Source of the DNA: Alphaproteobacteria bacterium
GTDB lineage: Bacteria; Pseudomonadota; Alphaproteobacteria; Micropepsales; Micropepsaceae
Direction of reading: 5' to 3'
DNA: 33,989 nucleotides
NCBI GenBank assembly: GCA_019242275.1
Contig: JAFAVT010000240.1
Span: 1 to 33,989, forward strand
Shown: in pieces, positions 6,956 through 13,322 of the stretch
Numbering within the stretch: the stretch's first letter is position 1
How the letters are laid out: each line of letters begins with the position of its first letter
Made by a program: the position numbers and the translations under genes
The notes under the pieces: generated by a model
Database searches by the model: none
Told to the model about the DNA's origin: nothing
Seen by the model: only the letters and a program-made list of their open reading frames with translations

Positions 6956-7993
6956 ATGCGCGCCTTGAAGCTCACCGCCCTTCTGCTGGCGGCCACCTGT
7001 CTGGTCCCCGCTTTCGCCCAGGCCCCGCCCGCCGCGGGCGGCGGCGGTGGCCGCGGCGCCGCCGAGCAATGGTATGTCAACAAGACCAGGGGCGGCGTTT
7101 ACAAGGCGCCGATGAAGCCCTTGTGGAAGAAGGCCGACCTGCTGGCCGCCCATCGCGGCCAGAACAACTGGTCGGAGCAAATCATCCTCGATCCCGAAAA
7201 TGACGTGACCTATAATTCCGGCGCGCCGGGCTCGAAAATTGACACCCAGATGCATCCCGACACGCCGACCTTGTTCGTGGTGATCCAGGGCGAGATGGAT
7301 TTCACGGTAGAAGGCCAGCAGCCGGTGCATGCCAGCCGCGGCTCGCTGGTGAACATCATGCACACCACGCTTTATTCATATACGGTCTCAGGAAGCCAGA
7401 ACGCGCTGTGGGTGGAGATCAATCCCACCAACTACAAGACGGTCTATCCGGCCAGCGGCCCCGCACCCAAAGCCTCCGGCGGCGGCGAGATCGTCAAGGT
7501 GGCTTTCGGCCACCGGCCGGGCGAATACACCCCGCCCAACAAGCTGCACTACAACACCTTCACCGACGGCATAGACAAGTGCGAAGGTGGCGGCACCAAG
7601 GTGCTTGACGATCACATCTTCGCCAATCCCATCATCGGCTATGCCAATGCCGCCGACAACAAATGCGCCGCGGCCGGCGGGCGCGGCGGCGGTGGTGGAC
7701 GCGGCGGGCGTGGCGGCGCGGGCGGCGGGGCGGCGGCAGCCTTCAACCCGGCCTCGACCTTCGGCCACATGCATCCCGGACCGGCGGAATGGTGGGTGGT
7801 GCAGGCCGGCGGCATCAGCGGCCGCTTTGAGAACACCGGCGAATTCCATGCCGTGGAAGGCGATGTGCTCTATGCCGCGCCGATGATGTGGCACCAGATG
7901 GGAGTGGAAGGCGCGAGCGGTCCTTCCATTCGCCTGGCGCTGGGCGGCTACAACTTCATCAACATGAACAACACGGCCGGCGCGGGCGACTGA
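6956..7993 (+). CDS. Secreted bicupin protein with a glycine-rich linker
   Basis: A 345-aa exported protein. Residues 1-21 form a Sec signal peptide (LLLAATCLVPAFAQA). Two cupin-like barrels follow: the first around 90-150 (HPDTPTLFVVIQGEMDFTVEG, then PVHASRGSLVNIMHTTLYSYTV), the second around 265-335 (FGHMHPGPAEWWVVQAGGIS, then HAVEGDVLYAAPMMWHQMG). The histidines of each barrel could bind a metal. A tract made almost only of Gly, Arg and Ala (about 240-263) links them, and another Gly-rich tract follows the signal peptide. Substrate unknown; the divergent position next to phaB does not prove a role in PHB metabolism. The ATG follows a modest site (GGGGAAACATC). Confidence 0.85.
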   Translation: MRALKLTALLLAATCLVPAFAQAPPAAGGGGGRGAAEQWYVNKTRGGVYKAPMKPLWKKADLLAAHRGQNNWSEQIILDPENDVTYNSGAPGSKIDTQMHPDTPTLFVVIQGEMDFTVEGQQPVHASRGSLVNIMHTTLYSYTVSGSQNALWVEINPTNYKTVYPASGPAPKASGGGEIVKVAFGHRPGEYTPPNKLHYNTFTDGIDKCEGGGTKVLDDHIFANPIIGYANAADNKCAAAGGRGGGGGRGGRGGAGGGAAAAFNPASTFGHMHPGPAEWWVVQAGGISGRFENTGEFHAVEGDVLYAAPMMWHQMGVEGASGPSIRLALGGYNFINMNNTAGAGD

Positions 7994-8003
7994 GGCCTTC
8001 GCC

Positions 8004-8249
8004 TTATCGCGCCAGCCGCCGCCGGTTAGCACGGACTTTGCGGCGATAGTCGCGCAGTATGCTGTCCGCGCTGCCGCCGGTCATCAGCTTCAGGCCCGCT
8101 TGCGCGGCCGCGGTCAGCTTCTCGGCCGTCATGCGCTGAAACTCGGCCTCGGCGGGCCTGCCGCCGCCGGCCAGTTTCATCACCCGCAAAGCGATCACCT
8201 GCTGCGATTCCGCCGCTAGCATGGCCCAGTCCAGCCAAGGGTTTCTCAC
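8004..8249 (-). CDS. Small helical protein translationally coupled to phaA
   Basis: An 81-aa protein beginning (V/M)[18 protein letters not shown] and ending in a basic tail, [14 protein letters not shown]. The GTG start overlaps the phaA stop by 4 nt (GTGA), so expression should follow PhaA. The body (about residues 9-60) is Ala-rich and predicted helical ([18 protein letters not shown], then [15 protein letters not shown]). I recall similar short proteins with this AESQ..VI..R pattern and Arg-rich end in alphaproteobacteria, annotated as hypothetical. Helix, small size and pha linkage make a granule-associated (phasin-like) role possible, but this is inference. Confidence 0.75.
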   Translation of the reverse strand: MRNPWLDWAMLAAESQQVIALRVMKLAGGGRPAEAEFQRMTAEKLTAAAQAGLKLMTGGSADSILRDYRRKVRANRRRLAR

Positions 8250-9418
8250 CGCTCGACACACATGGCGATGCCCATGCCACCACCAATACAAAGCGTGGCA
8301 AGACCTTTTTTGGCGTCACGCTTGCCCATTTCGTGCAGCAGGGTCACCAGCACGCGGGCGCCCGAAGCACCGATGGGATGGCCGATGGCGATGGCGCCGC
8401 CATTGACGTTTACCTTGGCGGTATCCCAGCCCATGTCTTTGTTAACGGCGCAGGCCTGGGCGGCAAAAGCCTCGTTGGCCTCGATCAGATCGAGATCGGC
8501 GGCCTTCCACCCGGCTTTCTCCAGCGCCTTGCGCGAGGCCGGAATAGGCCCGGTGCCCATCACCTTGGGATCCACACCGGCCTGCGCCCAACTGGCGATG
8601 CGGGCGAGCGGCGTCAGGCCCTTGGCGGCAGCGTCGGCGGCGCTCATCAGCACCAGCGCGGCAGCGCCGTCATTCAGGCCCGAGGCATTGCCGGCAGTGA
8701 CGCTGCCGGCCTTGTCGAAGGCCGGGCGAAGGCCGGCCATCGCTTCGATGGTGGCACCGTCGCGGATATATTCATCGGTATCCACGATGGTGTCGCCCTT
8801 GCGGCCCTTCACCGTCACCGGCGCGATCTCATCCTTGAACTTGCCCGCCTTCTTGGCCGCTTCCGCCTTGTTCTGGCTGGCGACGGCGAATTGATCCTGC
8901 TGCTCGCGGGTGATCTGGAATTCTTTGGCGACATTCTCCGCCGTGGTGCCCATGTGATAGCCGTTAAAGGCGTCCCACAGCCCGTCGCGGATCATGGTGT
9001 CCACCATCTGCATGTCACCCATCTTCTGACCGGCGCGTAAGTAGGCGGTGTGAGTTGAAAGACTCATGCTCTCCTGGCCGCCGGCGACAACGATCCGGCT
9101 GTCGCCCAGGGCGATGGCCTGGGCACCCAGCGCCACGGCGCGCAGGCCCGAACCGCAAACCTGATTGATCCCCCATGCGGGCGTGCCGATGAGAAGGCCC
9201 GCGGCAATGGAGGCTTGGCGGGCGGGATTCTGGCCCTGGGCGGCGGTCAGGACCTGGCCGAGAATGACTTCGCTGACTTCCTCGCCGCTTAGTTCGGCCC
9301 GCTCCAAGGCAGCGCGGATGGCAACTTCGCCCAGCTTGTGCGCCGGAACAGAGGCAAAAGAGCCCAGAAACGAACCCACCGGCGTGCGTGCCGCCGCCAC
9401 AATCACCACATCGGACAT
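8246..9418 (-). CDS. phaA: Acetyl-CoA C-acetyltransferase PhaA
   Basis: A 390-aa biosynthetic thiolase that condenses two acetyl-CoA to acetoacetyl-CoA, the first step of PHB synthesis. The catalytic set is complete: Cys88 in [10 protein letters not shown], His347 in [13 protein letters not shown] and Cys377 in [10 protein letters not shown]. Length matches the type II bacterial thiolases. The ATG at 9418 ([15 protein letters not shown]) has GGAGA spaced correctly before it; a TTG further upstream is less likely. It is coupled to the 81-aa gene that follows. The region between phaA and the divergent phaR has TGC-rich palindromes. Confidence 0.96.
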   Translation of the reverse strand: MSDVVIVAAARTPVGSFLGSFASVPAHKLGEVAIRAALERAELSGEEVSEVILGQVLTAAQGQNPARQASIAAGLLIGTPAWGINQVCGSGLRAVALGAQAIALGDSRIVVAGGQESMSLSTHTAYLRAGQKMGDMQMVDTMIRDGLWDAFNGYHMGTTAENVAKEFQITREQQDQFAVASQNKAEAAKKAGKFKDEIAPVTVKGRKGDTIVDTDEYIRDGATIEAMAGLRPAFDKAGSVTAGNASGLNDGAAALVLMSAADAAAKGLTPLARIASWAQAGVDPKVMGTGPIPASRKALEKAGWKAADLDLIEANEAFAAQACAVNKDMGWDTAKVNVNGGAIAIGHPIGASGARVLVTLLHEMGKRDAKKGLATLCIGGGMGIAMCVER

Positions 9419-9510
9419 ATTCTTCTCCACCAATCCCGCCGCCTATGTAGCGCAAAATACCGCAAATGCGAGCACAAGGAATTTTATTGGTGTTTCAATG
9501 GGTTGTAAAA

Positions 9511-9541
9511 TTGCTGCGCAGCATTTTTTTGCTGCATGTGC
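9511..9541. promoter_or_regulatory. Candidate PhaR operator between phaA and phaR
   Basis: The perfect palindrome TGCTGCGCAGCA (9512-9523) is followed by a T-run and then TTGCTGCATGTGC (9529-9541), in an AT-rich part of the divergent phaA/phaR gap. CTGC-GCAG is the core of PhaR sites reported in other alphaproteobacteria, where PhaR represses its own gene and pha genes until it is titrated by polymer. Which promoter it covers is not known; both start codons lie about 85-110 nt away. Confidence 0.5.
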
Positions 9542-9626
9542 TAAAATGGCGCTTTACGGAAGTTACACATTGATGTTTGTTGCATCGCAAGCCTTCGGGG
9601 GAAGGCCGCGTTTCGGGGTACGTACC

Positions 9627-10211
9627 GTGTCGGAAGAAAAATCCAAGGGCGAGAGCCCGGTCGTCATCAAGAAGTACGCCAACCGGCGGCTCTACAACAC
9701 CCAGACTTCGTCTTATGTGACGCTCGATCACCTCGCCGCCATGGTGAAGGAAGGGACCGAGTTCGAAGTGCAGGACGCGCGTACCGGCGAGGACATCACC
9801 CGCTCGGTCCTCACCCAGATCATTTTCGAGGAAGAGGCCAAGGGTCAGAATCTGCTGCCGATCAAGTTTCTGCGCCAGTTGATCCGCTTTTATGGTGACT
9901 CTTTGCAGGCCTTTGTGCCCGGCTATCTCGACATGAGCATGGAAAGTTTCACCAAGAACCAGGGCGAATTGCGCGACCGCATTGCCCAGGCGTTGGGCGG
10001 CGGCAACCAGATGGTGGAAAATCTCACCCGCCAGAATCTGCAACTGTTTGAAAACGCCATGGCCATGTTCTCGGCGCCTTTCACCGGCGCTGCCGCCGGC
10101 GGCCGCGCCAAAAACGAGCCGGCGGAGAAGCCTGCCGCCAGCGAAGTGGACGCGCTGAAGCAGCAAGTGGAAGCCATGCGCCGGCAGATAGACGAACTGG
10201 CCAAGAAGTGA
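9627..10211 (+). CDS. phaR: Polyhydroxyalkanoate synthesis repressor PhaR
   Basis: A 194-aa regulator that binds both DNA and nascent PHB granules; polymer releases it from pha promoters. The N-terminal PHB/PHA accumulation regulator domain is unmistakable (about 11-75): VVIKKYANRRLYNTQTSSYV, then LAAMVKEGTEFEVQDARTGED and TRSVLTQIIFEEE. A second PHB_acc domain follows (about 80-140, LPIKFLRQLIRFYGDSLQAF). The C-terminus is an Ala/Glu-rich linker plus a coiled-coil segment (VDALKQQVEAMRRQIDELAKK region), likely for oligomers. GTG at 9627 is the best start, matching where homology begins; in-frame ATGs upstream add unrelated residues. The stop overlaps the next GTG by 4 nt. Confidence 0.95.
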   Translation: MSEEKSKGESPVVIKKYANRRLYNTQTSSYVTLDHLAAMVKEGTEFEVQDARTGEDITRSVLTQIIFEEEAKGQNLLPIKFLRQLIRFYGDSLQAFVPGYLDMSMESFTKNQGELRDRIAQALGGGNQMVENLTRQNLQLFENAMAMFSAPFTGAAAGGRAKNEPAEKPAASEVDALKQQVEAMRRQIDELAKK

Positions 10212-10501
10212 AGCACCCGTTCGCGCGGGGCCTTTTTCTTTTTTTCGCCTCTGTCCTTGGCGGTTGCCTGGCGCCCATGAGCCAGCGCGAAGCCACCTCT
10301 TATGCCCAATTGTCGCTGCGCCGCTATTGCGCTGAGACCCAGCCCTGCCACCCTGCCCGCTTCATCAAGGCCCAGCATCTGGCTGCCGGCTGGCTGCTGG
10401 ACTATGAATCCGACACCGCAAAATACGGCGTGATGGTGCGCGAAAACGGCGCCACGCAGGTAAGCGTGTGGGATAAGAATGCCGCCCCGGCGGCGCGCTG
10501 A
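10208..10501 (+). CDS. Small putative lipoprotein coupled to phaR
   Basis: A 97-aa protein with a signal sequence (LFLFFASVLGGC) and lipobox LGGC, giving a mature lipoprotein of about 78 residues. The GTG start overlaps the phaR stop by 4 nt (GTGA), so it should be translated with the repressor. The mature part has two cysteines in YCAETQPCHPARF and a C-terminal half (AGWLLDYESDTAKYGVMVRE) that looks beta-rich. I do not recognise a family. Pairing of an envelope lipoprotein with a cytoplasmic granule regulator is odd and may only reflect compact gene packing. Confidence 0.75.
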   Translation: MKHPFARGLFLFFASVLGGCLAPMSQREATSYAQLSLRRYCAETQPCHPARFIKAQHLAAGWLLDYESDTAKYGVMVRENGATQVSVWDKNAAPAAR

Positions 10502-10567
10502 CTGTCAGCAGTTTCAGAAATCGCGAGCCCGGCACTTCGCCGGGCGACCCGCAGCATCCGCCAGCTT

Positions 10568-10652
10568 CTCCCCCTGCGGCGCGAAGCGCCATGCGGGGGG
10601 AGATGTCCGCCGGCAGGGCGCGGCACGCGCCCGCGAGGCGGACAGAGGGGGC
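10568..10652. repeat. Compound palindromic repeat
   Basis: Two hairpins in series. The first is CTCCCCCTGCGGCGC, then a GAA loop, then GCGCCATGCGGGGGGAG (10568-10602). The second has TGTCCGCC and GGCGGACA arms around an inner GGGCGCG/CGCGCCC pair (about 10604-10643). This CTCCCCC...GGGGGAG style is typical of dispersed palindromes in alphaproteobacterial intergenic DNA; other copies in this window are not obvious. It fills most of the gap between the lipoprotein and the GGDEF-EAL gene, which converge here. Confidence 0.55.
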
Positions 10653-10661
10653 AACAAAGAA

Positions 10662-10693
10662 CGGTTATTGACCCCAGACGGGGTCAATAACCG
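10662..10693 (-). terminator. Perfect 14-bp inverted repeat at the end of the GGDEF-EAL gene
   Basis: CGGTTATTGACCCC and GGGGTCAATAACCG are exact complements around an AGAC loop. The hairpin contains the stop codon and the last codons of the GGDEF-EAL gene. On the minus strand it is followed by GTTCTTTGTT, a moderately T-rich tail, so it may end that transcript. Confidence 0.6.
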
Positions 10694-12365
10694 GCGCGCC
10701 AAAGTGAAAGCCCTGGAAATAATCAACCCCGAAGCTTTGCAACAGCGCGGCGTCGGCATCGGAAGAGACCCATTCGGCCACCACCCGCATGTTGAAATTC
10801 TTGGCCAAACCCACAAGGGTGCGGACAAAGATCTGGTTCTCGGGCGACGCCGACAAATCCTTTACATAGCAGCCGTCAATCTTGACGACGTCCACGTGCA
10901 GCAGCTGCAGATTGCGAAACGAGGTATAACCGGCGCCGAAATCGTCAATCGCCACCTTGACCCCCAATTCGCGCAACTGGCTGACGAAGCGGGCATTCTC
11001 TTCGAAATGATGCAGGGCAGCGGTTTCCGTCAGTTCCACGATCAGGCGGTCGGCAACGTCGCGATTGCCGCGGACATGATCCACAAAACTTTGCAGCCAG
11101 GCGGGATCGCCGGCGGCGGTGCCCGAAACATTGACCGCCAGGGAAGCGGTTTTGTGCGCCTTGAGCCTGGCAATCACCGATTCCAGGGCAAAACGATCCA
11201 CCAGATGGACGATGCCAAGCTGCTCGGCGGCAGGGACGAAATAGCCGGCAGAGACGATTTCGCCATTCTCCCGTTCCATCCGGACCAGAGCCTCGTGATG
11301 CATGACCTTGCGGGTCTTGGCGTCAATCAGAGGCTGATAGGCGAGTTTGAGCCGATTTTGCCTGAGCGCCACGATCACTTCGTCGGCCACCGCCATCTGG
11401 CGGATGCGAGCCGATTCCTTCTGGGCGCTATGCTCATAGACCATGAAACCGTCACGCCCGCCGGCCCGGGCTCCTTCGAGCGCGTTCTCGGCCCGCAGCA
11501 TGGCTTCCTGGCTGGTGGCGCCGCTGGTCGGCAGCCAGACCGCGCCCACCGAGCAGGTGGCCGAAACCTGGCCGGCGCGGGTTTCGACGGCACTACCGCG
11601 CACCATAGCGCGCAACCGCCCGGCCACGATGGCGACTTCCCGTTCCGAACAATTTTTGAGGATGACGCCGAACTTGTTGCCGGCGGTGCGACCGATCACG
11701 TCACTGGCGCGAAGCGAGCGGGCCATGCGTTCACCCACCGCGAAAATGACCTCGTCACCGGCGTCGAAGCCGAAGCCGTCATTGATCATGGCCAGCCGAT
11801 CAATGGAGGAGACCAGAAAGGCGCAATGGCGGGATTCCGATTTGGCGCGATCAATCGCCAGCGCCAATTCCTCGCGCAGGGAATTGCGGTTGAGAAGGCC
11901 GGTGAGTTCGTCGCGGGTGGCCAGATAAGAGAGACGCTGCATCTCGCGGGCGCGCTCGGTGGTATCACGCAGAATGCCGACCAGCCGTTCGGTGCGCCCG
12001 CCCCCCGCGGCAAAGCGCGTGCCTTCCATGGTATAGGTGATGGCGCCCATGGCCGAGGCAATCTCGATCTCAAGAGCAAAGCTGCTGTTCTGGGTGCTGC
12101 GCGCTTCCAGCAAGGCCTCCAGGGCGCCGCGCTTGCCGCGCTCGACCGCTTCCAGGAAGACCGCGGCCCGGTGGATATCGCGCTGAAAGGGCAGGATTTG
12201 GGTGGCGCCGTCCCAGGCGATCAAGCCATCGCCCACCTGCCAGTCAAAAGCGGCGGCGCCGGCCGCCTCAGCCGCCAGACGCAGACGTGTGACGTCGTGG
12301 GCGGCGCCCAGTTCGGCAATTTTCTCGTGCGCTTTCTGCAGGGCTGCGCTCAACACATCCACCAT
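10665..12365 (-). CDS. PAS-like/degenerate GGDEF/EAL cyclic-di-GMP protein
   Basis: A 566-aa cytoplasmic signalling protein. Residues about 25-140 look like a PAS sensor (DWQVGDGLIAWDGATQILPF ... VGILRDTTERAREMQ). The diguanylate cyclase domain (about 147-312) has its signature changed from GGDEF to AGNKF (228-232), so it should not make c-di-GMP. The EAL domain (about 325-560) keeps its key residues: EAL 358-360, NVS at 412, Glu444, DDFG 474-477, Lys495, Glu531 and QGFHFG 551-556, so c-di-GMP hydrolysis is likely. The usual AEGVE is AEWVS. No membrane helix. Start ATG 12365 (MVDVLSAAL). The ruined GGDEF may still bind GTP and regulate the EAL, as in other tandem proteins. Confidence 0.92.
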   Translation of the reverse strand: MVDVLSAALQKAHEKIAELGAAHDVTRLRLAAEAAGAAAFDWQVGDGLIAWDGATQILPFQRDIHRAAVFLEAVERGKRGALEALLEARSTQNSSFALEIEIASAMGAITYTMEGTRFAAGGGRTERLVGILRDTTERAREMQRLSYLATRDELTGLLNRNSLREELALAIDRAKSESRHCAFLVSSIDRLAMINDGFGFDAGDEVIFAVGERMARSLRASDVIGRTAGNKFGVILKNCSEREVAIVAGRLRAMVRGSAVETRAGQVSATCSVGAVWLPTSGATSQEAMLRAENALEGARAGGRDGFMVYEHSAQKESARIRQMAVADEVIVALRQNRLKLAYQPLIDAKTRKVMHHEALVRMERENGEIVSAGYFVPAAEQLGIVHLVDRFALESVIARLKAHKTASLAVNVSGTAAGDPAWLQSFVDHVRGNRDVADRLIVELTETAALHHFEENARFVSQLRELGVKVAIDDFGAGYTSFRNLQLLHVDVVKIDGCYVKDLSASPENQIFVRTLVGLAKNFNMRVVAEWVSSDADAALLQSFGVDYFQGFHFGAPVIDPVWGQ

Positions 12366-12474
12366 CCCGCCCGGTTTCTTCGGGCCTTCGACGGCAAGCC
12401 TAAAAGACGGGCGCTAAAAATCCGGTAACCGGCTTGGTAAACAGGGGCGGCGCGCGGCTTGCGAAGAGACCGGC

Positions 12475-12819
12475 ATGCGTGTGATCCCGTCTTTGCCTGT
12501 TCAGTGGCGCGAAAGCTTGAAAGCTTCCGCAGAACGGGTCAGCGCGCCTGAAAAAACCAGCGATTCCGCGACATTGCGGGAGGAGCCGCGCAAATCCGGA
12601 AAGGATGCCGCCGTATCGCCGCCGCCGCTCAAGGTCGAACTGGTGTGCCAGGACAGCACGAAAGCCCATGACCCGTTCTGGGACGGCCCTCGCCTCAAAC
12701 CGGCTTTTGTCGCGCAACTGCTGGCGCAGGTGATCGCGAGCGACGAGCGCCCCACGCCCCGCCGTGTCTATGGCGAAAGCGAAAGCCGCAAGGCCCTGTT
12801 GCTGGACGCCTGTTTCTGA
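12475..12819 (+). CDS. Conserved hypothetical protein, 114 aa
   Basis: A small soluble protein with no signal peptide or helix pair. The C-terminal half carries WDGPRLKPAFVAQLLAQVI followed by a short basic segment and LLLDACF. I recall this GPRL+PAFVAQLL pattern in short alphaproteobacterial hypothetical proteins, but the function is unknown. The middle is polar and low complexity (SPPPLKVEL). The ATG follows AGAGACCGGC. The gene is divergent from the GGDEF-EAL gene (109-nt gap), and its last 52 nt overlap the 3' end of the membrane protein on the other strand. Confidence 0.65.
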   Translation: MRVIPSLPVQWRESLKASAERVSAPEKTSDSATLREEPRKSGKDAAVSPPPLKVELVCQDSTKAHDPFWDGPRLKPAFVAQLLAQVIASDERPTPRRVYGESESRKALLLDACF

Positions 12820-13316
12820 AACGCAAATCCTGTCAGCGCCGCAGCCAGGAGGGAAATGCCGGGCGTTGTCAGCCCCGCGCCGGCAAATGACAGCGCCGCC
12901 GTCATCAGCAGCAAACCCGTGAGCAGCATCGTCATGGTGCCGCGATGCAGCGCCGCCAGCATGACGGCAATACCGCCCAGCAGCAGCGGCCATAGCGCCC
13001 AAAGCAAAGCGGCGCCAAATAGGGCGGCAATCCCGCCGGCCATTGCCAGCAGCAGCGCCATGGTCGCCGTCAGTGGCGGCGCCGGCCGCGCCAGCCGCGC
13101 CATGGCCGACAGGGAGAGACTTGTGCCGGCCAGCGGCAAAGCGATCAGCGCCACGGCGGCACCAAGGCCGGGTGCCAGAGGCCGCGCCAGCAAGGCCAGC
13201 GCCAGCGCCGCGCACAACATGGCAGTGAAGCGAAGATAAAGTCCCCGGCCCGTGATTGCGGCGAACAGGGCGGCGGCCAGCAATGCAAGGGCGGCGATCA
13301 AGGACGAATCAAACAC
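12768..13316 (-). CDS. Alanine/leucine-rich integral membrane protein
   Basis: A 182-aa protein with about six hydrophobic segments and a short cytoplasmic-type tail (QKQASSNRALRLSLSP). It is very rich in Ala, Leu and Gly and I do not recognise a family. It begins 6 nt after the acnA stop on the same strand, so it should be read from the acnA transcript. Its final 52 nt run over the end of the convergent 114-aa gene. Composition alone can mimic a membrane protein in GC-rich DNA, but the close acnA spacing supports a real gene. Confidence 0.7.
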   Translation of the reverse strand: MFDSSLIAALALLAAALFAAITGRGLYLRFTAMLCAALALALLARPLAPGLGAAVALIALPLAGTSLSLSAMARLARPAPPLTATMALLLAMAGGIAALFGAALLWALWPLLLGGIAVMLAALHRGTMTMLLTGLLLMTAALSFAGAGLTTPGISLLAAALTGFAFQKQASSNRALRLSLSP

Positions 13317-13322
13317 GTGTAA

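Noticed and set aside
10479-12428. A 649-codon plus-strand open frame opposite the GGDEF-EAL gene
   Set aside because: It is antisense to a clear GGDEF-EAL protein, rich in His, Gly and Gln as expected of a GC-rich shadow frame, and has no domain.
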